Assembly (NCBI GenBank): GCA_036498945.1
Contig: DASYEQ010000061.1
Location: 1 to 64,000 of the forward strand
Reading direction: 5' to 3'
Length of the DNA stretch: 64,000 bases
Source of the DNA: JAQGMJ01 sp036498945
Lineage (GTDB): Bacteria; Pseudomonadota; Gammaproteobacteria; Burkholderiales; JAEUOS01
Below the pieces are notes generated by a model. That model searched no databases. It was given only the letters and a program-made list of their open reading frames with translations, and was not told where the DNA came from. Below are positions 34,688 to 44,833 of this stretch, one piece after another; within the stretch, counting starts at the first letter, position 1, and each line of letters starts with the position of its first letter. Both the position numbers and the translations under genes were made by a program.

Positions 34688-35862
34688 GCCAACACCAGAT
34701 CGAACGTGACGCTTCCGGCGGCGCCGCGGGTTTCCGCCGCCGCCTGCTTTCGCTGGTGCGCAAGGAAGTGCGCCAGCTGCTGCGCGACCGCGCCAATCTC
34801 ATGATCGGCTTCGGCCTGCCGCTGGTGCTGATTTTCATCTTCGGCTACGGCCTGTCGCTGGACGTGAAAAGCGCGCCGGTGGCGGTGGTGCTGGAGGATG
34901 CTTCACCGACCGCCTTCGACATCATCGCCGGGTTGCGCCTGTCACCTTATCTGGCGCCGCGCCTGGTCGATTCGCAGCGCGAAGCGGAAACGCTGATGAA
35001 TGATCGTGAAGTGGACGGCATCCTGCACGTGCCGAACGATTTTTCGAAGCGCCTGGCCGCCGGCGACGGCCGCGTGCAATTGCTGCTGCAAGGCGCGGAT
35101 GCGAGCCGCGCCAACATCATCCGTGGCTACGTTACCGGCGCGCTCAACTCCTGGGCGCAAAAGCAGGCGGACCGCGATCCTTCCGGCGCAAACGGCGGCG
35201 CCGGCAGCAAGGCCGGCACCGTGGTGGTGGTCGACCGCATGTGGTTCAACGCCGCCAACACCAGTACCTGGTACCTGGTGCCCGGGCTGGTGGTGCTGAT
35301 CATGACCCTGGTCGGCGCTTTTCTCACCGCCCTGGTGATGGCGCGCGAATGGGAGCGCGGCACGCTCGAAGCGCTATTCGTCACCCCGGTGCATCCGGTC
35401 GAGGTGCTGTTGGCGAAAATCATTCCGTATTTCGCCGTCGGCATGGGAGGGCTGGCGCTCTGCCTGTTCGCGGCCAAATTTCTGTTCGGCGTGCCGATCT
35501 ACGGCTCGCTCCTGATCCTCACCTTCAGTTGCATGCTGTACCTGCTGGTGGCACTGGGTATCGGGCTGGTGATCTCCTCTTCGACCAAGAACCAGTTCGT
35601 CGCAAGCCAGATCGCGCTGCTCGCCAGCTTCATGCCGGCGATGATGCTCTCAGGTTTCATGTTCGATCTGCGCAACGTGCCGGTGGTGATCCGCGTCATC
35701 GGCAATGCGCTGCCGGCGACGTATTTCATGGAACTGATCAAGACCCTGTTCCTGGCCGGGGACAACTGGTACCTGATCTTCAAGGACTGCGGCGTGCTTG
35801 CCGCCTACGCCGTCGTGCTGCTGGGCCTGGCGCGCGCGGTAACCCGCAAAAGACTGGACTGA
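34684..35862 (+). CDS. ybhS: ABC-2 exporter permease, YbhS-like
   Basis: A 392-residue membrane subunit. TM1 is near residues 38-58 (LMIGFGLPLVLIFIFGYGLSL). A large periplasmic domain of about 150 residues follows, then a bundle of five spans from about residue 195 with the ABC-2 motif (MAREWERGTLEALFVTPV). Length and topology match YbhS (about 377). It overlaps ybhF by ATGA and is 4 bp ahead of ybhR, with which it should form the membrane heterodimer. Confidence 0.92.
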
Positions 35863-35866
35863 CACC

Positions 35867-36985
35867 ATGCGCGATTTCCTCGACATGCTGCTGCGCCTGC
35901 GCGTGCTGATCCGCAAGGAACTGCTCGCGGTGCTGAAAGACCCCGGCAGCCGCTCCATCCTGATCACACCGGCGCTGATGCAAGGCCTGCTGTTCGGCTA
36001 CGCCGCCACCTACGACCTCACCAACGTACCCTACGCGCTGCTCGACCAGAGCCACGGCGCCAACGCGGTGAACCTGATTGCCAAGCTCGACGGCACCGGT
36101 GTGTTCCACCGCGTCGCCACCTTGCAGACGCAGCGCGACATCGCCGACGTCGTCGATTCCGGCAAGGCGCTGGTGGTGCTGCAGATCCCGTCCGATTTCG
36201 AGCGCCAGATCGAAGCCGGCGAGCCCGCGCCCCTGCAGGTGATCCTCGACGGCCGCAATTCCACCACCGCCGGCTCGGCCGGCGCCTACATCGGCTCGGT
36301 GGTCGCGGAGTTCAACGCGCAGTTGCGCAACGCCCCCAAGCCGCCGCTGACGGTGGAAATGCGCGCCTGGTACAACCCCAACCTGCAGACGCGCTGGAAC
36401 TTCATGCCCGGCATGATCGCCTCGCTTTCGATGATGCAGGTACTGATGCTCACCGCGCTCTCGGTTGCGCGCGAGCGCGAGCAGGGCACCTTCGACCAGT
36501 TGCTGGTGACGCCCTTGTCGCCGGCCGAAATCATGATCGGCAAGGCGATTCCCTCGATCCTCATCGGCCTGTTCCAGTCCACGCTCATCCTGTGCCTATC
36601 GCGCTTCTGGTTCGACATCCCGATGGCCGGCAGCATCGTCACGCTTTACTCCGGTTTGCTGATGTTCACCATCGCCAGCGTCGGCATCGGCCTGTCGATC
36701 TCGGCGGTGTCCACCAGCATGCAGCAGGCGATGCTTTACTCCTTCGTGCTGATCATGCCGCTGATGCTGCTCTCCGGCCTTACCACGCCGGTGCGCAACA
36801 TGCCGCAGGCGATGCAGATCGCCACCCTCGCCAATCCCCTGCGCTTCGCCATCGACCTGACGCAGCGGGTCTACCTCGAAGGCGTGGGGTTGCTGGCGGT
36901 ATGGCACAACTTCATTCCGCTGTTCGTCATCTCCGCCGTTACGCTGCCACTCGCCGCCTGGCTGTTTCGCAATCGACTCGTCTGA
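35867..36985 (+). CDS. ybhR: ABC-2 exporter permease, YbhR-like
   Basis: A 372-residue membrane subunit, paralogous to the preceding gene. RKELLAVLKDPGSR starts the protein and TM1 follows near residue 25. A periplasmic domain with ILDGRNSTTAGSAG comes next, then the C-terminal span bundle with AREREQGTFDQLLVTPLSP, the ABC-2 coupling segment. Normal length for YbhR (368). It completes the inner-membrane part of the exporter; the next gene supplies an outer-membrane channel. Confidence 0.92.
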   Translation: MRDFLDMLLRLRVLIRKELLAVLKDPGSRSILITPALMQGLLFGYAATYDLTNVPYALLDQSHGANAVNLIAKLDGTGVFHRVATLQTQRDIADVVDSGKALVVLQIPSDFERQIEAGEPAPLQVILDGRNSTTAGSAGAYIGSVVAEFNAQLRNAPKPPLTVEMRAWYNPNLQTRWNFMPGMIASLSMMQVLMLTALSVAREREQGTFDQLLVTPLSPAEIMIGKAIPSILIGLFQSTLILCLSRFWFDIPMAGSIVTLYSGLLMFTIASVGIGLSISAVSTSMQQAMLYSFVLIMPLMLLSGLTTPVRNMPQAMQIATLANPLRFAIDLTQRVYLEGVGLLAVWHNFIPLFVISAVTLPLAAWLFRNRLV

Positions 36986-36997
36986 ACGGAGAAGCCC

Positions 36998-38578
36998 ATG
37001 AACACCCCAGATCGCCACGCTCTTCTCCTGTCGCGCCGTCCCGCGTTGTTCCTGGCCGCGCTACTCCTGGCCGGCTGTACCACCGTTGGCCCCACCTTCC
37101 AGGCGCCGCCATCCGCAGCGCCGGCCGACTGGAGCGCCTGGCGCAGCGGCGACCCCGAACTGCGCCAGGGCCTGAACCTGACGATGGCGCCGCTGCCGCA
37201 ACAATGGTGGACGGTGTTCAAGGATGCGACGCTCAACGACCTCGAATCGCGCGCCCAGCAGTCCAGCCTCGACCTGCAAACCGCCGCGCTGCGTTTCGCC
37301 CAGGCGCGCACGCAGCGCGCTGCCACCTTCGCGCAAAGGCTGCCGACGCTGGACGCCAGTGCTGCCGCGCACCGCAATCGCGACAGCGAAACCGGCGCCA
37401 GCACGCGCCTGATCACCGGCATCGCGCCCAGCGGGGGTGCCCGCGACCAGTTGATTTCGCTGCTTTCCTCCCCTTACAACCTGTACCAGACCGGCTTCGA
37501 CGCCTCCTGGGAAATCGACCTCTGGGGGCGCGTGCGCCGCGGCCTCGAAAAGGCCGATGCCGACCTCGAGTCTTCCTCCGACATGCTGGCGCAGAGCCGC
37601 CTGTCGATCGAAAGCGAGGTGGCGCGCAGCTACTTCGAGCTGCGCACCGCGCAGCGCCAGTTGCTTCTCGCCCGCGCCGACATCGCTGCCGCCGAAGAGA
37701 CGCTGCAACTGGCGAGTGCGCGCGCGCAAGGCGGCCTCACTGACCAGGTGGACGTGAAGCGCCAAGGCGCGCAACTGGCAGACCTGAAAGCGCGCCTGCC
37801 GCAACTCCTGGCGCAGGAGGCTTCCGCCATCAACCAGATCGGCGTTCTCGTCGGCGCCCATCCCGGCGAACTGAATGACACCCTTGCCACGCCTGCACCG
37901 GCAGGACCCGCGGCCGCGCAGGCGCCGCGCGAGGCCACCTTGCCCGACCTGGCGCTCGGCCTGCCCTCCGATTTGACACAACGCCGCCCGGACATTCGCC
38001 AGGCGGAAGACAAGCTGCATGCCGCCACCGCCAACATTGGCGTGGCCGAAGGTGACCTGCTGCCACGCATCACTCTGGGCGCCAGCTTCGGCTTCGAGTC
38101 CCTATTGTCCAACCAGCTTACCGACTGGGGCAGCCGGCGCTGGTCCGTCGGCCCCGGCATTTCCCTGCCGATTTTCGACGGCGGGCGCCGCCGCCGGGTG
38201 GTGGAGTTGCGCAAGCTGGAGCAGCAAGAAGCGGCGGTCTCTTTCCAGCAGACCGTGCTCAAGGCCTGGCAGGAAGTCGATGATGCCTTGAACAGCTACA
38301 ACGCCGAACACAAGCGCAACCTGCAATTGCAGGAGAAGCAGCGCAACTCGCGCGAAGCCTATGACCTGGCGCAGGCCAAGTACAAGGGCGGCATGACCGA
38401 TTTCCTGAGCCCCCTGGACGCGCAGCGCACATTGCTGCAAGCCGAACGCGACCTGGCCGATAGCGACAACCAGTTGCGCGCACGCCTGGTTGCTGTCTAT
38501 AAGGCGATCGGCGGCGGCGGACCTGGCCTGGTCCCGGCAACCGCCAGCAATCAGGAAGGAACACCTGCCTCGCGGTGA
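36998..38578 (+). CDS. Outer-membrane efflux lipoprotein, NodT/OprM family (ABC-linked)
   Basis: A 526-residue TolC-like channel. The signal peptide ends in the lipobox LLAGC (Cys about 27), followed by TTVGPTFQAP, the usual NodT start. WWTVFKDATLNDLESRAQQSSLDLQ opens the first coiled-coil half; GFDASWEIDLWGRVRR and LPSDLTQRRPDIRQAEDKL mark the two repeats. It is the last gene of the ybhG-ybhF-ybhS-ybhR operon, 12 bp after ybhR. The E. coli operon lacks an own channel, so this is a self-contained tripartite version. No conserved terminator was seen directly after it. Confidence 0.92.
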   Translation: MNTPDRHALLLSRRPALFLAALLLAGCTTVGPTFQAPPSAAPADWSAWRSGDPELRQGLNLTMAPLPQQWWTVFKDATLNDLESRAQQSSLDLQTAALRFAQARTQRAATFAQRLPTLDASAAAHRNRDSETGASTRLITGIAPSGGARDQLISLLSSPYNLYQTGFDASWEIDLWGRVRRGLEKADADLESSSDMLAQSRLSIESEVARSYFELRTAQRQLLLARADIAAAEETLQLASARAQGGLTDQVDVKRQGAQLADLKARLPQLLAQEASAINQIGVLVGAHPGELNDTLATPAPAGPAAAQAPREATLPDLALGLPSDLTQRRPDIRQAEDKLHAATANIGVAEGDLLPRITLGASFGFESLLSNQLTDWGSRRWSVGPGISLPIFDGGRRRRVVELRKLEQQEAAVSFQQTVLKAWQEVDDALNSYNAEHKRNLQLQEKQRNSREAYDLAQAKYKGGMTDFLSPLDAQRTLLQAERDLADSDNQLRARLVAVYKAIGGGGPGLVPATASNQEGTPASR

Positions 38579-38937
38579 TACCTCGGTCCTGGCGTATGCA
38601 AAGACCAAAACGTACGCGCATGCGCAACGCGGCTGCCTTCTTGGCCGCATATGGTATTAATTTTTCTTCATTGATGTAACGAGAGTTGTCGCGCCGGCCC
38701 GCGCTACCAGAGCAAGCGGTGCTGCCGCGCCAGTGGGGCAGCCAGCATCCTTTTCGCTCGGGCGACGTAAAGATAAGCAGGCGCCGCAAGATCAGTTTGC
38801 AAGCGCCGTGAATGGCGTTGCGTCCTGTTTAGCCGGATTTTCACCGACTTTCACATTGTTTGATTGCCGCCGGGCCCGGCGTGTACGATGCCGTTTCCTT
38901 TTTTCGAGGCCCGACTCGGGGATTCGCGATCCGACTC
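38579..38937. other. 359-bp gap separating the ABC and RND efflux operons
   Basis: No gene is recognised. The stretch includes AT-rich TATGGTATTAATTTTTC near 38650 and a plausible promoter near its end (listed separately). The frame that runs in from 38860 is open but lacks signal-peptide features before 38938. Confidence 0.6.
38860..38889 (+). promoter_or_regulatory. Possible promoter of the RND efflux operon
   Basis: TTGATT (38860-38865), an 18-bp spacer containing the GC palindrome GCCGGGCCCGGC, and TACGAT (38884-38889) lie 49 bp before the start of the outer-membrane factor gene. Both hexamers are fair matches to sigma-70 consensus. Confidence 0.45.
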
Positions 38938-40401
38938 ATGCCCATGTGCTCTTTTTCTTCGCGCCTGCCGCGAGGCGGTGCGAAGCCACGCTGGTGGATG
39001 GCGCTCGCCGCCCCTTTGGTACTTGCCGGCTGCAACCTCGGCCCGGCCTATAAACGTCCCGATCTGCCGACTCCGGCCGCCTGGCACGAGGCGGCGGCGG
39101 GGCAGGCCTGGCCGCAGACCGACTGGTGGCGAGGCTTCAATTCCGCCGAGTTGAGCGCCTATATCGCCAAGGCGCAGCACGCCAACTTCGATATTGCCGC
39201 CGCCATCGCGCGGGTGCGCGAGGCCGATGCGCAGGCGACGATCGCCGGCGCCGCGCTGCTGCCCTCGCTTTCCGGCGACGTCAGTGCGTTCAAGGAGCGC
39301 ATCCTCACCACCGGCGGCACCTATACCAACGCGAAGCAGATCTCGCCCGAGTTGTCGGCCAGCTACATGATCGACTTCTGGGGCCGGAACCGCGCCACCC
39401 GCGATGCGGCGCTGGCCGCCGCGCAGGCCAGCCGCAACGACGAAGCCACCATCGAACTGACGGTGATGACGAGCGTGGCGCAGACCTGGTTCCAGGTGGT
39501 CGAATTGCGCGACCGCCTGGCGGTAGCGGAAGACAACCTGGCGAACGCGCAAAAGACCCTGGCCGGGCTGCACAAGCAACTGGATGCCGGCATCGTCACC
39601 GCGCTCGACGTGGCACAGGAAGAAACCACGGTGGCAACGCTTTCCGCCGCCATCCCGCCGCTGCGCCAGCAATTGCGCCAGATGGTCAATGCGCTGGCGA
39701 TCCTGATCGGCGAGCCGCCGGAAAACCTGGAAGCGACCACTGCCAAACTCACCGAACTGGCGGTGCCCGCAGTCGGCGCCGGCCTGCCCTCGGACCTGCT
39801 GGCGCGCCGGCCCGATATCGCGGAGGCGGAAAACCAGCTGATCGCCGCCAATGCCAACATCCGCGTCGCGCGTGCCGCGTTTTTTCCCAACGTGACGCTG
39901 ACCGCCGCGGGCGGGGTCGCCAGCAGCGCGTTGTCCACCCTGTTCAAGTCCGGCACCGGCGTGTATTCGCTGGCCGCCTCCGTAGTGGCGCCGATTTTCG
40001 ACGGCGGCGCGCTCAAGGGCCAGTATGAATTCGCCAAGGCGCGCTACGACGAACTGGCGGCGAACTACCAGAAGGTGGTGATCTCCGCCTATGGCAACGT
40101 CGAGAACGCGCTCACCGCCGTGCAGCAGACGGTGGAACTGGAAAAGCGCCAGCAGGTGGCCGTGACCACGGCGCGCCGCGCCTATGACATCACGCAAAAG
40201 CAGTTGAATTCCGGCACGGTGAGCATTCTCACCGTGCTCAACACGCAGACCGCGCTGTTCAACGCGCAGGACGCGCTGGTGCAGGCGCGCTATGCGCACC
40301 TGCAAGCCGTGCTTAGCCTGTACAACGCGCTCGGCGGCGGCTGGACCAACCCGAATCAACCGGCAGGGCAATCGGCCCAGGCAGGAAAGGCAGGGTCATG
40401 A
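38938..40401 (+). CDS. Outer-membrane efflux lipoprotein, NodT/OprM family (RND-linked)
   Basis: A 487-residue TolC-like channel. From ATG 38938 the product has a basic start and a hydrophobic run ending in the lipobox VLAGC, then NLGPAYKRPDLPTP, a typical NodT mature N terminus. The double repeats (SYMIDFWGRNRATRDAAL and LPSDLLARRPDIAEAENQL) are clear. Start choice is uncertain (38938 or 38944); neither has a strong ribosome-binding site. It overlaps the adaptor gene by ATGA, so it forms the channel of the RND pump encoded downstream. It differs clearly in sequence from the preceding channel gene. Confidence 0.9.
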   Translation: MPMCSFSSRLPRGGAKPRWWMALAAPLVLAGCNLGPAYKRPDLPTPAAWHEAAAGQAWPQTDWWRGFNSAELSAYIAKAQHANFDIAAAIARVREADAQATIAGAALLPSLSGDVSAFKERILTTGGTYTNAKQISPELSASYMIDFWGRNRATRDAALAAAQASRNDEATIELTVMTSVAQTWFQVVELRDRLAVAEDNLANAQKTLAGLHKQLDAGIVTALDVAQEETTVATLSAAIPPLRQQLRQMVNALAILIGEPPENLEATTAKLTELAVPAVGAGLPSDLLARRPDIAEAENQLIAANANIRVARAAFFPNVTLTAAGGVASSALSTLFKSGTGVYSLAASVVAPIFDGGALKGQYEFAKARYDELAANYQKVVISAYGNVENALTAVQQTVELEKRQQVAVTTARRAYDITQKQLNSGTVSILTVLNTQTALFNAQDALVQARYAHLQAVLSLYNALGGGWTNPNQPAGQSAQAGKAGS

Positions 40402-41645
40402 TGGAAAACGATCGCAAGGGCGCAGAGCGCCTGGCGCGCGCCGCCCGCGGGCCGCGCGCGGTGCTGTTCGGCGGTGGCATGGTGCTGCTGCTGTTGTTCG
40501 TCTATTTTCTCGGCGAACCGGAAAAGGCGCAGTCGCAATCGCCGCCCAAGGGGGCGCCCGCCAACCAGGCGGTGCGCGTGGAGTACTCCGCGGCGGTGCG
40601 CGCCGACGTGCCGATCTACGCCCAGGGCCTGGGCACGGTGCAGGCCTTCTATACCGTCAGCGTCACCCCGCGGGTCGACGGCGAACTGATGTCGCTCGGT
40701 TTCACCGAGGGCCAGACGGTGAAAAAGGGCGACCTGCTGGCGCGCATCGATCCGCGCCCCTTCAAGGCGGCGCTCGACCAGGCGGTTGCCACCAAGGCGA
40801 AGGACGCCGCACAACTGGCGAACGCGCGCCGCGACCTGGCGCGCTACCAGACGCTCGCGCCGGACCAGCTCGCCAGCAAGCAGACCGTGGATACCGCGGC
40901 GGCGAGCGTGGCCCAGTTCGATGCGCAAGTCGCGGGCGACCAGGCGGCGATCGACAATGCGCGCACCCAGCTCGACTACACCACCATCCGCTCGCCGATC
41001 GACGGGCGCACCGGCATCCGCATGGTCGACCCCGGCAACATCGTGCACGCGGCCACGCCCACCGGCATCGTCGTCGTCACCCAGGTGCAGCCGATTGCGG
41101 TGATCTTCACCCTGCCGGCCGAGTCCCTGCAGCCGGTGCGCGCGGCGCTGGCGGCCGGCAAGGTGCCGGTTGCCGCGCTGTCGCGCGACGGCAAGACCGC
41201 ACTGGGCGAAGGCGTGGTCAACCTGATCGACAACCAGGTCGACCAGACCACCGGCACCATTCGCCTGAAGTCGACGTTCCAGAACCCGGAGAACAAGCTC
41301 TGGCCCGGCGACTTCGTCAATGCCAAGGTATTGGTGGAAACACGCAAGGACGCGCTTACCGTGCCGTCCGCCGCGATTCAGCGCGGGCCCGAAGGCGTCT
41401 TTGCCTACGTGGTCAAGCCCGACAACACGGTGGAGGCGCGTCCGTTGAAGATCGGCATCGACACCGGCAGCGTCACCATCATCGACAGTGGCCTGGAACC
41501 GGGCGAGCGCGTCACCACCAGCAACCAGTACCGTCTGCAGCCGGGCGCCCACGTGCAACTGGTGAACCCGCGGCAGGCAAAGGCGGATGCCGCCAAGAGC
41601 GCGCCGCCAGTGGCGCCGCCCGCCACCGCGCCGGCAAGGAAATAA
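40398..41645 (+). CDS. RND efflux periplasmic adaptor, MdtA-like
   Basis: A 415-residue membrane-fusion protein. Residues about 23-42 form the inner-membrane anchor (VLFGGGMVLLLLFVYFLG). A lipoyl/hairpin part follows with YAQGLGTVQAFYTVSVTPRV and FTEGQTVKKGDLLARIDPRPF, then the beta-barrel (IRSPIDGRTGIRMVDPGN) and a Pro/Ala-rich C-terminal tail. The wording of these motifs matches the MdtA/MuxA group. It overlaps the channel gene by 4 bp, and the RND gene starts 3 bp after its stop. Confidence 0.93.
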   Translation: MMENDRKGAERLARAARGPRAVLFGGGMVLLLLFVYFLGEPEKAQSQSPPKGAPANQAVRVEYSAAVRADVPIYAQGLGTVQAFYTVSVTPRVDGELMSLGFTEGQTVKKGDLLARIDPRPFKAALDQAVATKAKDAAQLANARRDLARYQTLAPDQLASKQTVDTAAASVAQFDAQVAGDQAAIDNARTQLDYTTIRSPIDGRTGIRMVDPGNIVHAATPTGIVVVTQVQPIAVIFTLPAESLQPVRAALAAGKVPVAALSRDGKTALGEGVVNLIDNQVDQTTGTIRLKSTFQNPENKLWPGDFVNAKVLVETRKDALTVPSAAIQRGPEGVFAYVVKPDNTVEARPLKIGIDTGSVTIIDSGLEPGERVTTSNQYRLQPGAHVQLVNPRQAKADAAKSAPPVAPPATAPARK

Positions 41646-41648
41646 TCC

Positions 41649-44600
41649 GTGAATATTTCGGCGCCTTTCATCCATCGGCCGATCGCCACTTCGCTGCTGA
41701 TGGCGGCGGTGTTCCTGGTCGGCCTGGTGGCATTTCCGCTGTTGCCGGTGGCGCCGCTGCCGCAGGTGGACTTTCCCACCATCGTTGTCACCGCCAACCT
41801 GCCGGGCGCGAGTTCCGAGACCATGGCTTCCTCGGTGGCCACGCCGCTGGAAAACCAGTTCGCGCAGATTCCCGGCATCGCGCAGATGACTTCCACCAGC
41901 GTGATGGGCAGCACCCAGATCACGGTGCAGTTCGACCTGGCACGCAGCATTGACGCCGCCGGCCAGGACATCCAGTCGGCCATCAGCGCCGCCTCCGGCG
42001 CCCTGCCGAAAAACCTGCCGACCCCGCCCACCTATCGCAAGATCAACCCGGCCGAATCGTCGGTGGTGATCTATGCAGTGCATTCGGACGTGCTCTCGGC
42101 CACCCAGGTGGACGACTACGCCGAGAACGTGATCCTGCCGCGCATGTCGCAGATACCCGGCGTCGGCCAGGTGTCGATTGGCGGCCAGCAAAAGCCGGCG
42201 ATCCGCGTGCAGGTCGACCCGGCGAAAATCGCCGCACTGGGGATCCAGCTCGAAGACGTCGCCGGCGTGATCGCCACTTCCACCGTCAACGCGCCGAAAG
42301 GCTCGATCAACGGCACGGCGCACAACTACGTGGTCTACACCAACGACCAGCTGCTCGAAGCCGCGCCGTGGAATGATGTGATCGTCGCCTACAAGAACGG
42401 TGCCCCGGTGCGCATTCGCGACATCGGTGTGGCCGTCCAGGGCCCGGAAAACAACCAGCTCCGGGCCTGGCAGAACGGCAAGAACGGCATCCTGCTGCTG
42501 GTCTACAAGCAGCCCGGCGCCAACATCATCGACGTGGTCAAGAGCATCGAGGCGGCAGTGCCGCAGGTGATGACGGCGGTCCCGGCATCATTGCAGGTGG
42601 ACAAGCTGATCGACCGTACCACCACCATCACCGCCTCGGTGAAAGACGTCGAGCACACCCTGATGCTGACCATCGCCTTGGTGGTGATGGTGATCTTCCT
42701 GTTCCTGCGCAACGTCTGGGCGACCATCATTCCCGGCGTCACCATTCCGATCGCGCTGCTCGGCACTTGCGGCCTGATGTACCTGGTGGGCTACACGCTC
42801 GACAACCTGTCGCTGATGGGCCTGACCATCGCGGTGGGCTTCGTGGTGGACGACGCCATCGTCATGCTGGAAAACATCTACCGCCACGTCGAGGACGGCA
42901 TGCACCCGTTCCAGGCGGCGCTCAAGGGATCCCGCGAGATCGGCTTCACCATCCTGTCGATCAGCCTGTCGCTGGTGGCGGTGTTCATTCCGCTGCTCCT
43001 GATGGGTGGCATCATCGGGCGCCTGTTCCGCGAGTTCGCCGTCACCGTGACGATGACAATCGCGGTGTCGGCCTTCGTCTCGCTCACGCTCACGCCGATG
43101 ATGTGCGCCAAGTTCATCAAGGACGAAAAGCACGCGCGCCACGGGCGCCTGTACATGATCATCGAGGGCTGGTTCGACAAGATGGTGCGCGGCTACGAGC
43201 GCGGGCTGGATTTCGTGCTGCGCCACCAGTTTCCGACCCTGCTGGTGTTCCTGGCGACGCTGGCCGCCACCGTTATCCTCTACGTCTACGAGCCCAAGGG
43301 TTTTTTCCCGCAGCAGGATACCGGTATCGTTGCCGGGCTCGCCGATGCCGCCCAGGACGTCTCCTTCGAAGAGATGGTACGCCTGCAGCACCAGCTCACC
43401 GACATCATTTCCAAGGATCCGGACGTGCAAAGCTGGGCCACTTCGGTGGGCGGCTCACGGCCGCTGAACAACGGCTTCGTCTTCATCGGCCTGAAGCCGC
43501 GCGACCAGCGCGGGGCCAGCGCCGACCAGATCATCACGCGCCTGCGCGCCAAGTTCGCGCAAGTGCCTGGCGCCACCTTCTTCCTGCAGGCGGCGCAGGA
43601 CCTGAACGTCGGCGGGCGCCTGGCGCGCACCCAGTACCAGTACACCCTGCAAGACCCCAGCCTCGACGAGCTCAACGAATGGGCGCCCAAGCTGCTCGCC
43701 AAGCTACGCACCCTGCCGCAGATCAAGGACGTCGCCACCGACCAGCAGACCTCCTCCACCAAGCTGGCGATGACCATCGACCGCGACCAGGCGGCGCGCT
43801 TCGGCATCTCGCCGCAGATAATCGACCAGACACTGTACGACGCCTTCGGCCAGCGCCAGGTGGCGCAATACTTCACCCAGCTCAACACCTACCACGTGGT
43901 CCTGGAAATCACGCCGGAGCTGCAGAGCGACCCGAAAACGCTGGACCGCATCTACGTGAAGTCGCCGCTGACCGGCCAGCAGGTACCACTTTCCGCTTTC
44001 GTGCGCTACGACACCCAGCACGTCGCCTTCCTGTCGATCAACCACCAGGCGCAGTTCCCGGCGGTGACGTTGTCGTTTAACCTGAGCGCCGGCCACTCGC
44101 TGGGCGAAGCGGTGGACGAGATCCAGAAGGAGGTCTACGCCATGGGCATGCCGCGCTCCATCATCGGCACTTTCCAGGGCACCGCGCAGGCCTTCCAGAG
44201 TTCACTGCGGACCCAGCCTTACCTGATTGCCGCGGCCTTGGTGGCGGTCTACATCATCCTCGGCATGCTCTACGAGAGCTACATCCACCCGCTCACGATT
44301 CTGTCGACGCTACCCTCCGCCGGCGTCGGCGCGCTCCTGATGCTGCTGCTGTTCCACTACGACCTGACGGTGATCGCGCTGATCGGCATCATCCTGCTCA
44401 TCGGCATCGTGAAAAAGAACGGCATCATGATGGTGGACTTCGCCATCCAGGCCGAACGCGAGCAGCACCTGAAGCCGGAAGAGTCGATCCGCCAGGCCTG
44501 CCTGCTGCGCTTCCGGCCCATCATGATGACCACCATGGCGGCGCTCCTGGCCGCGGTACCGCTGGCCCTGGGCCACGGCACCGGCTCCGAGCTACGCCGC

Positions 44601-44792
44601 CCGCTCGGCTTTACCATGGTCGGCGGCCTGTTGCTGAGCCAGGTGCTGACCTTGTTCACCACCCCGGTGATCTACCTCTACCTCGACCGCCTGAACAACC
44701 GCCTCGGGCGCAAGAAGCTGGAAGAAGAACAGCGCCAGCGCTCGCGCGAGAACGAGCCGCCGGCGGAAGACGCCAGCGGCAGCCCGGTATAG
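41649..44792 (+). CDS. RND multidrug efflux transporter, MdtB/MuxB type
   Basis: A 1,047-residue proton-driven inner-membrane pump, the normal RND length. It starts with GTG at 41649 (MNISAPFIHRPIATSLLMAA), 3 bp after the adaptor stop. TM1 plus the two large periplasmic loops and the twelve spans are evident. The proton-relay pair Asp-Asp lies in TM4 (GFVVDDAIVMLENIYRHVEDG, about residues 400-410). NISAPFI and the LPVAPLPQVDFPTI segment point to the MdtBC/MuxBC subgroup, which often uses two RND subunits. Only one is encoded here, so the pump would be a homotrimer or have lost its partner. Confidence 0.95.
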   Translation: MNISAPFIHRPIATSLLMAAVFLVGLVAFPLLPVAPLPQVDFPTIVVTANLPGASSETMASSVATPLENQFAQIPGIAQMTSTSVMGSTQITVQFDLARSIDAAGQDIQSAISAASGALPKNLPTPPTYRKINPAESSVVIYAVHSDVLSATQVDDYAENVILPRMSQIPGVGQVSIGGQQKPAIRVQVDPAKIAALGIQLEDVAGVIATSTVNAPKGSINGTAHNYVVYTNDQLLEAAPWNDVIVAYKNGAPVRIRDIGVAVQGPENNQLRAWQNGKNGILLLVYKQPGANIIDVVKSIEAAVPQVMTAVPASLQVDKLIDRTTTITASVKDVEHTLMLTIALVVMVIFLFLRNVWATIIPGVTIPIALLGTCGLMYLVGYTLDNLSLMGLTIAVGFVVDDAIVMLENIYRHVEDGMHPFQAALKGSREIGFTILSISLSLVAVFIPLLLMGGIIGRLFREFAVTVTMTIAVSAFVSLTLTPMMCAKFIKDEKHARHGRLYMIIEGWFDKMVRGYERGLDFVLRHQFPTLLVFLATLAATVILYVYEPKGFFPQQDTGIVAGLADAAQDVSFEEMVRLQHQLTDIISKDPDVQSWATSVGGSRPLNNGFVFIGLKPRDQRGASADQIITRLRAKFAQVPGATFFLQAAQDLNVGGRLARTQYQYTLQDPSLDELNEWAPKLLAKLRTLPQIKDVATDQQTSSTKLAMTIDRDQAARFGISPQIIDQTLYDAFGQRQVAQYFTQLNTYHVVLEITPELQSDPKTLDRIYVKSPLTGQQVPLSAFVRYDTQHVAFLSINHQAQFPAVTLSFNLSAGHSLGEAVDEIQKEVYAMGMPRSIIGTFQGTAQAFQSSLRTQPYLIAAALVAVYIILGMLYESYIHPLTILSTLPSAGVGALLMLLLFHYDLTVIALIGIILLIGIVKKNGIMMVDFAIQAEREQHLKPEESIRQACLLRFRPIMMTTMAALLAAVPLALGHGTGSELRRPLGFTMVGGLLLSQVLTLFTTPVIYLYLDRLNNRLGRKKLEEEQRQRSRENEPPAEDASGSPV

Positions 44793-44802
44793 CCCCCTAA
44801 AC

Positions 44803-44833
44803 CCGGCGCCGCAGTCTGTTATTGCGGCGCCGG
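44803..44833. terminator. Hairpin shared by convergent RND and ModA-like genes
   Basis: CCGGCGCCGCA pairs perfectly with TGCGGCGCCGG over 11 bp across a 9-nt loop. The right arm overlaps the last codons of the minus-strand gene. No T-tract follows, so it may act as a bidirectional barrier rather than a classical terminator. Confidence 0.45.

Noticed and set aside
40356..42323. 655-codon minus-strand frame opposite the RND adaptor and pump
   Set aside because: Arg/Gly/His-rich shadow, no motif, and the plus-strand genes are unmistakable.
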